From NCBI RefSeq assembly GCF_006715095.1, contig NZ_VFMO01000001.1, positions 3,224,001-3,288,000 of the forward strand: 64,000 nt of DNA, given 5' to 3'. This document shows, in pieces, positions 27,390 to 37,845 of this stretch. Each line of letters opens with the position of its first letter. Positions within the stretch are counted from its first letter, which is position 1. The notes beneath the pieces are model-generated. The model saw nothing but the letters and a program-made list of their open reading frames with translations, was not told the DNA's origin and made no database searches. A program made the position numbers and the translations under genes. The stretch is from Yimella lutea (GTDB lineage: Bacteria > Actinomycetota > Actinomycetes > Actinomycetales > Dermatophilaceae).

Positions 27390-27434
27390 ACGACCTAGCG
27401 TCCGAGCCGTTCACTGCCGACAAGGAGGTCGCCC
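27390..27434 (+). promoter_or_regulatory. mno -10 element and strong ribosome site
   Basis: TAGCGT at 27396-27401 matches the -10 of the mft and aldehyde dehydrogenase promoters. An AAGGAGGT ribosome site (27422-27429) with 5-base spacing to the ATG points to high expression of mno. No GTTGCA motif lies close to this -10. Confidence 0.5.
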
Positions 27435-28727
27435 ATGCAGGTCGACGAGTTGCTCAAGCCGTTCCCGATCAAGGAATTCCACCCGTTCCCGCGGGCTCTC
27501 ATGGGCCCAGGTGCCCACGAGATGATCGGGCCAGAAGCCCTCAAGATGGGTTTCAAGAAGACGTTGGTGATGACCTCGGGCCTGCGCGGCACCGACATCG
27601 TCCACAAGATCGTCGAGTCGCTGAAGTACCACGGCCTCGAGGTCGTCGTTTACGACAAGGTCGAGTCGAACCCCAAGGACTACAACGTCATGGACGCCGT
27701 GGCGCTGTACCAAGAGAACAAGTGCGACTCGTTCGTCTCCATCGGTGGCGGCTCGAGCCACGACGCCTGCAAGGGTGCCCGCATCTCGGTCGCTCACGAC
27801 GGGCGCAGCGTCAACGAGTTCGAGGGCTTCAACATGTCCGAGAACCCGAACAACCCGCCGCACATCGCCGTGTCGACCACGGCCGGCACCGGTTCGGAAA
27901 CCTCGTGGGCCTACGTCATTACCGACACCACGACCGACCCGAACAACCCGCACAAGTACGTCGCGTTCGACGACGCCAGTGTGGCTTCGCTGGCCGTCGA
28001 CGATCCGGTGCTCTACTTCGACTGCCCGACCGACTACACCGCACAGTGCGGGTTCGACGTGCTCGCGCACGCCAGTGAGCCGTACGTGTCGCGCCTGGAC
28101 TTCCAACCCTCGCTCGGCAACGCGCTGCACGCGATCAAGCTGACTGAGGAGAACCTGCGCGCAGCCACCTGGAACGGCCAGGACCTGCGCGGCCGCGAGG
28201 GCATGATGTACGCCCAGTACATCGCCGCCCAGGCGTTCAACTCCGGTGGCCTCGGCATCATCCACTCGATAAGCCACGCGGTCAGCGCGTTCTACGACAC
28301 CCACCACGGACTCAACAACGCGATCGCGTTGCCCCGCGTCTGGGCGTTCAACATGTCGGCCAGCTACAAGAAGTTCGCCGATATCGCTCGCGCGATGAGC
28401 ATCGACACGCACGGCATGACCGATGTGCAAGCGGCCGAGGCCGCGCTGGCCGCATCGATCCGGTTGCTACGCGATGTGGCCATCCCGGAGCGTTTCGTCG
28501 ACGTCACGGCCGACAGCTACTCCAAGAACCGTCTCGGCACTGGCCCGACGAAGTACTACGAGAAGGCCAAGGTCATCAAGGGTGACAAGGCCGATGTCGA
28601 GCGCATCACCAACCACGTCCTCGGCGACGCTTGCACCCCCGGCAACCTGCGGGAGTGCACCTTCGAGACCGTTTCGCCGGTGGTCGACCACTGCATGAAC
28701 GGCGAACTGGACGACCTGCTCGGCTAA
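27435..28727 (+). CDS. mno: NDMA-dependent (mycofactocin-linked) methanol/alcohol dehydrogenase
   Basis: Group III metal-dependent alcohol dehydrogenase that keeps NAD(H) bound; in relatives it needs mycofactocin, or the dye NDMA in vitro, as external electron acceptor. 430 residues. Nucleotide loop SIGGGSSHDACKG (GGGSSHD 104-110), AGTGSETS, and metal ligands Asp208, His212 (FDVLAHAS), His277 and His291 (IIHSISHAV, THHGLNNA). Divergent from mft; first gene of the mno-moxR-VWA-mftM operon. Substrate range (methanol, ethanol, longer alcohols) cannot be read from sequence. Confidence 0.94.
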   Translation: MQVDELLKPFPIKEFHPFPRALMGPGAHEMIGPEALKMGFKKTLVMTSGLRGTDIVHKIVESLKYHGLEVVVYDKVESNPKDYNVMDAVALYQENKCDSFVSIGGGSSHDACKGARISVAHDGRSVNEFEGFNMSENPNNPPHIAVSTTAGTGSETSWAYVITDTTTDPNNPHKYVAFDDASVASLAVDDPVLYFDCPTDYTAQCGFDVLAHASEPYVSRLDFQPSLGNALHAIKLTEENLRAATWNGQDLRGREGMMYAQYIAAQAFNSGGLGIIHSISHAVSAFYDTHHGLNNAIALPRVWAFNMSASYKKFADIARAMSIDTHGMTDVQAAEAALAASIRLLRDVAIPERFVDVTADSYSKNRLGTGPTKYYEKAKVIKGDKADVERITNHVLGDACTPGNLRECTFETVSPVVDHCMNGELDDLLG

Positions 28728-28819
28728 CCGTCCGCCCCCACTCTGTCGGGTCCGCGGCGATCATCCCGCGGACCCGACAGCCCCACCCGCTACCCGACCT
28801 GCATGGCCAAGGAGCAAAC

Positions 28820-30040
28820 GTGACCGCCGTGAGCAGCAAGAGCACCGACCCCGACAGCACCGACAGCACCGACAGCACCGGGACCGACCTGCAGTTCGTT
28901 GACGTGCAGGACACCAAAGACCGATTGGACGCCGGCGGCTACCTCGCCGATGACGCACTCGCCACCACGGTGTTCTTGCAGACCCGACTAGACAAACCGC
29001 TGCTGATCGAGGGGCCGGCCGGTGTCGGCAAGACCCAGCTTGCGTCGTCCCTCGCGCAGGTCACCGGACGCCGGTTGCTGCGCCTGCAGTGCTACGAGGG
29101 TCAAGACGAGTCGAAGGCACTGTACGAGTGGGACTACGGCAAGCAACTGCTCTACACCCAGATCCTGCGCGAGAAGATCACCGAGCTCGTCGGTGACACC
29201 CGCACCATCGACGAGGCCGTCGACCGCATCGCCACCCACGACAGCGTGTTCTTCTCCGAACGCTTCCTGGCCCAACGTCCCTTGCTCGAAGCGGTGCTCT
29301 CCCCCGACCCCGTCGTGCTGCTCATCGACGAGGTCGACCGCGCCGACGAAGCCCTCGAGGCCGTGCTGCTGGAGTTGCTCGCGGAGTTCCAGATCTCGAT
29401 CCCCGAGGTCGGCACGGTGCGGGCCAAGCACCAGCCCTACGTCATCCTCACCTCCAACAACACCCGTGACCTGTCGGCCGCGCTCAAGCGCCGCTGCCTT
29501 CACCTGTTCCTCGACTACCCCGACGCCGAACGCGAACTCGACATCATCCGCTCCAAGGACACCGGCCTCGATGACGCACTGGCCAGTCAGCTGGTCGAGG
29601 TGGTGCGCGGCCTGCGCGAGCTCGACCTACGGAAGGCACCGAGCATTTCCGAGACGATCGACTGGGCGCGCACACTGGCGGTGCTCGGCGCGTCCGAACT
29701 GTCGTCGAAGGTGCTGTCCGACACCTTGAACATCGTCGTGAAGTACGAGCGCGATGTCAGTGAGGCCCGCAAGGCGATCCCCCGGCTGGTCGACCCGAAC
29801 GCCACGGTGCCCGAGGAGTTGCCCACCCACGGGCACGGACACGGACACGGGCATGGCCACGGGCACGGCGACCACGACCACTCGGATGGGGATCACGACC
29901 ACGATCACTCTGCCTACGCGTCCGATCCGGACGGTTCCGCCGTGCGGGCGGCGAAGGACAAGCCGGGCCGCCACGGCAAGGGCATCTACGGCGAGCCGGG
30001 TCGTGACACCCGCCGCACGGCCCGCCGTCGGACCTTCTGA
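28820..30040 (+). CDS. MoxR-type AAA+ ATPase with histidine-rich tail
   Basis: 406 residues from a GTG with AAGGAG upstream. Walker A GPAGVGKT (65-72), Walker B LLIDEVDRADE, sensor TSNNTRDLS. MoxR ATPases act with VWA-domain partners to remodel or load metal into enzymes (CoxD, NorQ, CbbQ types). The unusual part is residues 337-363: seven HG pairs followed by D/H repeats, 12 histidines in 27 residues, a likely metal reservoir. The 5' Ser/Thr/Asp-rich start is disordered. A longer in-frame upstream start would overlap mno and is rejected. Confidence 0.85.
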   Translation: MTAVSSKSTDPDSTDSTDSTGTDLQFVDVQDTKDRLDAGGYLADDALATTVFLQTRLDKPLLIEGPAGVGKTQLASSLAQVTGRRLLRLQCYEGQDESKALYEWDYGKQLLYTQILREKITELVGDTRTIDEAVDRIATHDSVFFSERFLAQRPLLEAVLSPDPVVLLIDEVDRADEALEAVLLELLAEFQISIPEVGTVRAKHQPYVILTSNNTRDLSAALKRRCLHLFLDYPDAERELDIIRSKDTGLDDALASQLVEVVRGLRELDLRKAPSISETIDWARTLAVLGASELSSKVLSDTLNIVVKYERDVSEARKAIPRLVDPNATVPEELPTHGHGHGHGHGHGHGDHDHSDGDHDHDHSAYASDPDGSAVRAAKDKPGRHGKGIYGEPGRDTRRTARRRTF

Positions 30041-30052
30041 TCGGGGCGCGCC

Positions 30053-31576
30053 GTGCAGGGTGCCATCCACCGGTTCGTCCGGTTGCTGCGGTTGTTCGGG
30101 ATGCGGATCAGCGTCGCGGAGACCATCGACGCGCTGCAGGCAGCGACCCAACCGGGCATGCTGGGCGACCGCGAGCTGCTGGAGTCCGCGCTGCGCGTGA
30201 CCCTGGTGAAAGACCGCCGCGACCTGGAGATCTTCCAGGACGTCTTCGCCGCGTTCTTCGGTCTGCGCGCGGTCGTGGCCGCGCCGGAAGAGCACGGCCA
30301 CGCGCACGACGACCTGAGCGACAGCGGCGATCTTCACCAGTTCACCCTCGGTGAAGACCCCGGCGACAGCCCGCAACAGGGCCACTCGCACGGTGCGCCC
30401 GACGACATCCGCGACTACTTCCGCCGCGAGGACCTCGCCCAGTCGTACAACCTGCACCAGGAGGCCAACAAGCTCGACATGGCCTCGGCGACCGACGAGA
30501 TCGTGTTGTCGAACGACCAGAGCGACCCGCGCGGCGAGGCCGCCCGGGTGCAGCTGACGACCCGGCGGCTGCAGAACCCGGGGTTGCCCGGCAGGCTGAC
30601 CGACCGCGCCGGGCTGGAGGTCGACGCTCAACTCAGCGTCGCCCAGGAGATGGCGCTACTCGGCTGGCTCGCCGAGAGCGACCTGCCCGACGAGGGTCCG
30701 GCCGACGACTCCGACCTGAGGGCACTGCGCGAGCAGCTCGCGCCGCTGCTCGCCGGCTTGCCCGAGCGGCTGCGCGAACACCTCGAACGCTTACTGGCCG
30801 CCGCCCCCGAAATCGAGGAGCGCGCCCAGGACGCGGCCCGCGCCGAACTCTTGCACGAGCAGGAGCGAGCCGAGATCGAGGACCACCTGCGCCGCCTCAT
30901 CCGCGGGTTGCACGGTGCGCCGCGGGCGCGCCGCCGCACCAGCGCGGCGGGCACCGTCGACGCCGCCCGCACCATGCGGCACAACATGAAGTACGACGGC
31001 GTTCCGTTCCGGCCGATCACCGTCGCGAAGACGCACGACCGCCCACGTCTGCTGCTGCTGGCCGATGTGTCGCTGTCGGTGCGCGCGACCTCGGCCTTCA
31101 CCCTGCAGGTGGTGCAGAGCCTGCAATCGCTGGTGAGCTCGGTGCGCACCTTCGGCTTCGTTGCCGACATCGCCGAGGTCACCGACCTGTTCGCCGAACA
31201 TCGCCTCGACCGTGCTCTGGAACTCGTCATGGCCGGCCCGGACGGCGGTGGACCGATCGATGTCGACGCCGACTCCGACTACGGCTCGGTCTTCGAGACC
31301 TTCCTGGAGGACTACGGCTCAGCGCTCAACCACCGCACCACGGTCGTCATGCTCGGAGACGGACGCGGCAACGGGCACGACCCCGGCCTGCGCGCCTTCG
31401 AGGAGATCTCCCGGCGTGCTCGCAGCACGTTGTGGCTTACGCCCGAGCCGAGGTTCTCTTGGCGCCTCGGACGCTGCGACCTGCCGCTCTACGCGGAGTA
31501 CTGCGACCGGGTGCAGGTCGTGCGCGGACTCGGCGGCCTGGAGGACCTCTCCCATCGCATCCACACCCCGGCGTGA
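30053..31576 (+). CDS. VWA-domain (CoxE-like) protein
   Basis: 507 residues, partner of the MoxR ATPase. N-terminal helical region, then a His/Asp-rich patch (EEHGHAHDDLSDSGDLHQ, QQGHSHGAPDD, residues ~84-125), a charged coiled-coil-like middle (~230-300), and a C-terminal VWA domain with the MIDAS motif DVSLSVRATS near residue 340. GTG start 12 bases after moxR. The matching His-rich patches in both proteins suggest handling of a divalent metal, perhaps for Mno. Confidence 0.85.
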   Translation: MQGAIHRFVRLLRLFGMRISVAETIDALQAATQPGMLGDRELLESALRVTLVKDRRDLEIFQDVFAAFFGLRAVVAAPEEHGHAHDDLSDSGDLHQFTLGEDPGDSPQQGHSHGAPDDIRDYFRREDLAQSYNLHQEANKLDMASATDEIVLSNDQSDPRGEAARVQLTTRRLQNPGLPGRLTDRAGLEVDAQLSVAQEMALLGWLAESDLPDEGPADDSDLRALREQLAPLLAGLPERLREHLERLLAAAPEIEERAQDAARAELLHEQERAEIEDHLRRLIRGLHGAPRARRRTSAAGTVDAARTMRHNMKYDGVPFRPITVAKTHDRPRLLLLADVSLSVRATSAFTLQVVQSLQSLVSSVRTFGFVADIAEVTDLFAEHRLDRALELVMAGPDGGGPIDVDADSDYGSVFETFLEDYGSALNHRTTVVMLGDGRGNGHDPGLRAFEEISRRARSTLWLTPEPRFSWRLGRCDLPLYAEYCDRVQVVRGLGGLEDLSHRIHTPA

Positions 31577-31583
31577 GGGCGCG

Positions 31584-32456
31584 ATGGACACCTCGCAGGA
31601 CATCTTGTCCCCACTGCGCTCGGCGCCGGGCGGGGTCTACCGCGACGACTGCGTCACGGTGATCCGCGGCCCGGCTCCGCCCGGCCGAGAGATCGCGCAC
31701 ACCTCGCACTTCACGGTGCACGCCGGTGAGCCCTTGGCGATCACCCACCAGCTGAGCGTCGACGATCTCGACGAGGATCTGACCGGCTTGCTGCGCACCG
31801 AGCTGTTCGAACCGGGCTGGGTGCGTGGCCCCGAGTTGTTCGAGCGGTTGTTCACCGGCATCGTGTTGACCTGCGCCGACGACCCACTGGCTGCGTGGGA
31901 AGCGTTCTACCGCAACACGATTCGTCAGGAGTCGACTCCTGGTGCACGACCTGGTGGCGCGATCGAGGAATTCCGGCCGGTGCACGACCACGCCGTCGAA
32001 CTCGTGCTCGGCGACTCGGTGCACGAACTCGGCAGCTGCTTCGGATTTCTCGCCCTGCGGCTGGCCGCGCAGGGGCTGGACGTGACCGCGTCCGACCTCA
32101 GCGTGGGCACCATGCAGTTACTCGGTGCGGTCGCTCCCCGGCTCGGCGCACGGGTCGCCACCGTGGTGGCCGACGCGGGGCATGTGCCGGCCGCCGATCG
32201 CAGCGTCGACACCGTGCTCGCGGTGCACCTGTTGGAACACATCGACACCGAGCACGGGCGCCGGGTGCTCGACGAAGCGGTGCGGCTGGCCGACCGCCGA
32301 GTGATCGTCGGGGTGCCCTACGAAGACGTCGCCGACGAGACCTTCGGGCATGTGCGCACGATCGGCCCAGCCGACCTCGCCGAGCTCGGTGCGCAGACCG
32401 GCCTGTGCTTCGAGGTGCACGAGCACCACGGTGGCTGGCTCGTCATCGACCGCTGA
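31584..32456 (+). CDS. mftM: Mycofactocin oligosaccharide methyltransferase (MftM-like)
   Basis: 290-residue SAM-dependent methyltransferase. Motif I region VHELGSCFGFLALRLAAQGL, post-I Asp in VTASDLS, and VDTVLAVHLLEHID. Position in a mno-moxR-VWA-methyltransferase run matches the M. smegmatis locus whose methyltransferase, MftM, 2-O-methylates the cofactor's glucose chain. The call rests on that synteny plus the methyltransferase fold. ATG lies 7 bases after the VWA gene stop. Confidence 0.8.
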   Translation: MDTSQDILSPLRSAPGGVYRDDCVTVIRGPAPPGREIAHTSHFTVHAGEPLAITHQLSVDDLDEDLTGLLRTELFEPGWVRGPELFERLFTGIVLTCADDPLAAWEAFYRNTIRQESTPGARPGGAIEEFRPVHDHAVELVLGDSVHELGSCFGFLALRLAAQGLDVTASDLSVGTMQLLGAVAPRLGARVATVVADAGHVPAADRSVDTVLAVHLLEHIDTEHGRRVLDEAVRLADRRVIVGVPYEDVADETFGHVRTIGPADLAELGAQTGLCFEVHEHHGGWLVIDR

Positions 32457-32489
32457 ATCCCGCTGCGTTCCGGCGCCTTTCGCTGGTCG

Positions 32490-33161
32490 TCAGATCACGC
32501 CGAGCTTGCTCGCGGCGTAGACCGCTTCGGCGCGCCGGGAGACACCGAGCTTGTGCAGGATGTTGGCGACGTGAAACTTCGCGGTCGCCTCGGAGATGAA
32601 AAGCATCTGGCCGATCGCTTTGTTGGAGTGCCCGTGGGCCAGCAGCGCGAGCACTTCGAGTTCTCGTTTGGTCATCTTGCTGGTGTCCTCGACGGCCGGC
32701 GCGGTCACGCCGCGCACCATCGCCGCTGCGCTACGCGGATCGAACGCGCTGCCGCCTCGGTGCACGTCGCGGATCGCCTTGATGAGGCCGGACGTGTCGA
32801 CGTCCTTGACCACGTATCCGCGGGCCCCCGCGCGCACCGCGGCGAGCACGAGTTGGTCGTCCACAAAGGTGCTGAACACCAGCACGGCAAGCCCGGGATG
32901 GGCCGCGATCAGGTCGCTGCACAGGTCGATGCCGTCGGCGTCCTGCTGGGTGGTGAGTTTGAGATCGAGCACAACGACCGCCGGGTCGGTGTGCCGCACG
33001 ACGGCGAGCGCCTCGCGCGCGTCCGATGCCTCTGCGACCACCGACAGGTCGTCCTCGCGTTCGAGGATCGCGCGCAGGCCCTGCCGCACGACCGCATGGT
33101 CGTCGACGAGCACGACGGTGATCGTGCGCTCGCCGGTCGTCGGCGTCAGTCCGTTCATCAC
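32490..33161 (-). CDS. LuxR/NarL-family response regulator
   Basis: 223 residues. Receiver domain with DDHAVVRQGL and phospho-acceptor Asp in VVVLDLKL (near 64), then STF and VVKD; C-terminal LuxR helix-turn-helix (MTKRELEVLALLAHGHSNKA, SEATAKFHVANILHKLGV). GTG at 33161 overlaps the kinase stop; an ATG at 33158 is an alternative. It resembles the regulators (MadR-type) that accompany alcohol/propane oxidation genes in mycobacteria; that name is by context only. Confidence 0.88.
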   Translation of the reverse strand: MMNGLTPTTGERTITVVLVDDHAVVRQGLRAILEREDDLSVVAEASDAREALAVVRHTDPAVVVLDLKLTTQQDADGIDLCSDLIAAHPGLAVLVFSTFVDDQLVLAAVRAGARGYVVKDVDTSGLIKAIRDVHRGGSAFDPRSAAAMVRGVTAPAVEDTSKMTKRELEVLALLAHGHSNKAIGQMLFISEATAKFHVANILHKLGVSRRAEAVYAASKLGVI

Positions 33162-34507
33162 TGTTCCTTCCCTACGGGGCCGGCCGCCCTCGGCGTCATG
33201 ATCACTGGCAGCGGCACGCGGAACTCGATCCGCACCCCTCCCAGGCGCGCGCGACGCACATTCATTGCTCCGCCCAGGCGTTCTGCCCGTTCCGCCATGT
33301 TCGCCAGGCCGCGATGGCGTCCGTCGCCGGGTGTGCGGCGCGCGAGACGGAGGTGACGGCGCAGACGCGCCGGGTCACCGTCGCCGTCGTCGGCGACGAT
33401 CAATCGCAATTCGCCTGTGCGATACACCAATCGGACGTAGGCACGGGTCGCCTGAGCGTGCACGGTGACGTTGAACAACGCTTCGCCGACCGCGCGCACC
33501 AGGTCGTGTCGTGCCTGCTCGGGCACCTCCACCTCGACGCCCTCCACCCGGAAGCGCAAGGTCAGCGGCCCGATGTGCTGCAAGACGAGCGCTTCGAGCA
33601 GTTCGGCCAACGACTGCACCCGGTCGCTGTGAGGCTGACGCAGGGCAAAGATCGCCTGCCGCAGCTGCTCGACCGCGTGACCGGCGACGTCGCGGGTGCC
33701 CGCCAGACGTTCGCCAAGAGTGTCGCCGCCCGGCAACGCGGCCGCGTCACCACGAGCGATCTCCAGGGCCATTCCCACTGAGAGCACCTGCTGGGTGACG
33801 GTGTCGTGCAACTCGCGCGCGATCCGCTGACGCTCCTCCTCCACCAACTCGCGCTGCGCGGCAACTTGCAGTCGGTGTTCTGCGTGGCGCAACGCGGTGT
33901 CTCGTTCGTTGAGGTCGCGTCGCTGCGCCTCGGTTTCGGCGTTGAGGCGTTGCGCCCGTCGGTGCAGCAGCAGTCCGGCTTGGAACTGCTCGGACGTGTG
34001 CAGCGAAACCGCCGCCTGGTTGGCGAGGATGCGCAGCACAGCGATGTCGGCGTCGGCCGGCTCCTCCGGCAGCCGATGTCGGGCCGACAACGTGCCGACG
34101 ACGCGACCCTCGAGCATCATCGGAGCGCGGACGCATTGGGCCCGGTCGCCGGGCACGGCACCACCGCGCACCGCCCCGACCTCGCGGCGCACCTCCAGCG
34201 GAAGGCCGTACTCCTCGATCACGACGTCGCCGTCGCGCGGCGCCATGAGCACCCGCGGACGGGCGCCGGGGAACTCTCCCCCGCCGATCAGCAGCAGGGC
34301 CCAGTCGGCGTCGAGGTGGCTGCGCGCGGCCTCGACGACCTCCTGCAGCAACTCACGCGGGCCCTCGACAGTGCGCACGACCGCCTGGGAGATCGCGTCC
34401 ATCGCCCGAAGCGTGCCGTGCAGCCGTTCGTCGGACCGCACGTATTCGCGGTAGTAGGAACGCTTGCCCGACCGGATGCCGGTGAGTGAATCGAGTTCGT
34501 TGATCAC
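33158..34507 (-). CDS. GAF-domain sensor histidine kinase (HisKA_3)
   Basis: 449 residues, soluble. Residues ~40-180 form a GAF domain, ~190-215 a coiled coil, then the phospho-acceptor ERQRIARELHDTVTQQVLSV and an HATPase with the N-box EALFNVTVHA and G-box DDGDGDPARL / GDGRHRGLANM. No membrane segment, so it senses something in the cytoplasm. GTG start coupled to the alcohol dehydrogenase stop (GTGA), tying sensing to aldehyde/alcohol metabolism. Confidence 0.88.
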   Translation of the reverse strand: MINELDSLTGIRSGKRSYYREYVRSDERLHGTLRAMDAISQAVVRTVEGPRELLQEVVEAARSHLDADWALLLIGGGEFPGARPRVLMAPRDGDVVIEEYGLPLEVRREVGAVRGGAVPGDRAQCVRAPMMLEGRVVGTLSARHRLPEEPADADIAVLRILANQAAVSLHTSEQFQAGLLLHRRAQRLNAETEAQRRDLNERDTALRHAEHRLQVAAQRELVEEERQRIARELHDTVTQQVLSVGMALEIARGDAAALPGGDTLGERLAGTRDVAGHAVEQLRQAIFALRQPHSDRVQSLAELLEALVLQHIGPLTLRFRVEGVEVEVPEQARHDLVRAVGEALFNVTVHAQATRAYVRLVYRTGELRLIVADDGDGDPARLRRHLRLARRTPGDGRHRGLANMAERAERLGGAMNVRRARLGGVRIEFRVPLPVIMTPRAAGPVGKEQ

Positions 34508-35667
34508 AACGCAGCCTCGAACAACGCCTCGATCTGCTCCTGCGACGCCGGGCGCGGGTTGGTCGTCAGGCAGGCGTCTTGCAAGGTGGTGCGGGCCAGG
34601 GTCGGGATGTTCTGCGCGCTCACGCCGAGCCCGGCAAGCCCGGTCGGCACGCCGAGGTCACGACCGAGTTCTTCGACGCAGGTGGCGAGGAACTCTGCGG
34701 CCTGCGCGCCGTCGCGCGCATCGGGCAAGCCCGCCGCCCGCGCGAGCTGCACGAACCGGTGGCACGGCGCGTTGAAGCGAATTACGTGCGGCAGCAGCAC
34801 TCCGTTGATGACGCCGTGCGGTGCGTCGAGTAGGCCGCCGACCTGGTGACTCATCGCGTGGGTCGCGCCGAGGATCGCGTTGCTGAACGCAAGTCCGGCG
34901 TTCAGGCTCGCCTGTGCCATGCCGGCACCCGACTCGGTGTCGATGGGCTGCCGAACCATCGACCGCAGGTGGGTGCAGACCCCTTCGACCGCGGCGAGCG
35001 CATGCAGGTCGGCGATCGGGTTGTGCGCCAGCGAGACGTATGCCTCGATGCCGTGGGTAAGGGCGTCGAGCCCGGTCGCGGCGGTCAGCCAGGCCGGCAT
35101 GGTGACCAGCAGGTCGGGGTCGGTGATCGACACCTCAGGCACCAGCGTCCGGCCCATGATCGTCACCTTCACCGAGCGTTTGGTGTCGGTGACGATGCAG
35201 AACTGCGAGACGTCCGCACCGGTGCCGGCCGTCGTCGGGATCATCAGCGTCGGCGGGAGCGGGTGCGCCATCTGATCGACGCCGATGAAGTCGAGGATGT
35301 CGCCGCCGTTGCCCGCGACGACTGCGACACCCTTCGCGGCGTCCATCACCGAGCCGCCACCGATGCCGACGATGACGTCGGCGCCGCGGCTGCGGTAGTG
35401 CTCGTAGGCTGCCCGAACCTCGTGGTCCTTGGGGTTCTGGCTGACCGCACTCCAGACCTGCGGGTCGAGCCCGGCGGCGCGCAACAGGTCGATCAACCGG
35501 TCGGCCCAGCCCGCCTCGACGATGCCGGGATCGGTGACGACGAACGGTCGGCGGGCGCCCAGACGTCCCGCCGCGAACCCCGCTTCGTCGATGGAACCGG
35601 GGCCGAAGACAACTTCCGGGGCCTGGAACTTCGACAGGCCCCGCTGCGTGCCGGCCACCCGATTCAC
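34504..35667 (-). CDS. Iron-containing alcohol dehydrogenase (second)
   Basis: 387 residues from a GTG coupled to the DUF779 stop. Group III fold: GIGGGSVMDAAKG, TTAGTGADVSQF, metal ligands in TGLDALTHGIEAYVS, THAMSHQVGGLLDAPHGVINGVLLPHV. Family includes ethanol, 1,3-propanediol and lactaldehyde dehydrogenases; the substrate is not fixed by motifs. Whether it also needs mycofactocin is unknown. The longer 5' frame overlaps DUF779 and is rejected. Confidence 0.9.
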   Translation of the reverse strand: MNRVAGTQRGLSKFQAPEVVFGPGSIDEAGFAAGRLGARRPFVVTDPGIVEAGWADRLIDLLRAAGLDPQVWSAVSQNPKDHEVRAAYEHYRSRGADVIVGIGGGSVMDAAKGVAVVAGNGGDILDFIGVDQMAHPLPPTLMIPTTAGTGADVSQFCIVTDTKRSVKVTIMGRTLVPEVSITDPDLLVTMPAWLTAATGLDALTHGIEAYVSLAHNPIADLHALAAVEGVCTHLRSMVRQPIDTESGAGMAQASLNAGLAFSNAILGATHAMSHQVGGLLDAPHGVINGVLLPHVIRFNAPCHRFVQLARAAGLPDARDGAQAAEFLATCVEELGRDLGVPTGLAGLGVSAQNIPTLARTTLQDACLTTNPRPASQEQIEALFEAAL

Positions 35668-36077
35668 AGCAGTCCGAGACCGCGCAGTTCGTCTTCGTCG
35701 AACATTCGCGACCGGATGAGGAAGCGCACTCCTTCGGGCGCCTCGAGCGAGAACCCGCTGCCGCGTCCCGGCACGACGTCGACTGTGAGGTGAGTGTGCT
35801 TCCAGTACTCGTACTGCGAGGAGCTCATGTAGAACGGGACCGGTTCGGCGACGCCGGGCAGCTGCACCCGCTGCAGCAGCACGTCGACGTCGCCGATCAT
35901 GAAGTCGCCGACCGGGTAACACATGGGGGCGCTGCCGTCGCAGCATCCGCCGGACTGGTGGAACATCACCGGTCCGTTGCGATCGACCAGTTTCGCCACG
36001 AGTTGTGCGGCCGCGTCGGTGAACGCGACGCAGTCGACATCGTTCACCGCCTTGGCAACCTTCGATTCGGTGCTCAT
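35664..36077 (-). CDS. DUF779 protein
   Basis: 137 residues from MSTESKVAKAV, with an AAGGAG-rich ribosome site. The family signature MFHQSGGCCDGSAPMCYPVG contains three cysteines and a His, a probable metal or thiol site. DUF779 genes habitually sit beside ExaC/AldA-type aldehyde dehydrogenases, as here. Function not known. Confidence 0.85.
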   Translation of the reverse strand: MSTESKVAKAVNDVDCVAFTDAAAQLVAKLVDRNGPVMFHQSGGCCDGSAPMCYPVGDFMIGDVDVLLQRVQLPGVAEPVPFYMSSSQYEYWKHTHLTVDVVPGRGSGFSLEAPEGVRFLIRSRMFDEDELRGLGLL

Positions 36078-36125
36078 CCGGTTTCCTTCTCCTTGAGGTG
36101 CGGGCATGCGTCCGAGGACGGGATG

Positions 36126-36160
36126 GCCCCGGTAGCAGGCGCGAGGCCTGCTACCGGGGC
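36126..36160 (-). terminator. Perfect hairpin inside the aldehyde dehydrogenase operon
   Basis: 15-bp perfect stem (GCCCCGGTAGCAGGC / its complement) with loop GCGAG, 20 bases after the aldehyde dehydrogenase stop and before DUF779. No T-run. Could be a partial terminator or an RNA-stabilising element that sets the enzyme above the downstream genes. Confidence 0.55.
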
Positions 36161-36179
36161 ATCAGGGCGGGTCGTCGGC

Positions 36180-37703
<1,524 letters not shown>

Positions 37704-37741
37704 CGCTGTCTCCCATCGTCGTTGTTGGTGCGATGATTGTG

Positions 37742-37777
37742 ACGCTAATCACGTCGACGTTGCATCGACGTTGCAAC
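37742..37777 (-). promoter_or_regulatory. Aldehyde dehydrogenase promoter with tandem GTTGCA operator
   Basis: An exact 11-bp tandem repeat TCGACGTTGCA (37754-37764 and 37765-37775) ends in the palindrome GTTGCAAC (37770-37777); 11 bases further on the minus strand is TAGCGT (37747-37742) as -10. Same elements as the mft promoter. The GAF-domain regulator encoded just upstream is the natural candidate to bind here. Confidence 0.55.
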
Positions 37778-37845
37778 ATCTGCGCCGCCTTCGTCGGGCG
37801 GTCCGATCAGCGGAACGCGGGCATCCCGCCGGCGGTAGCGGTCGG

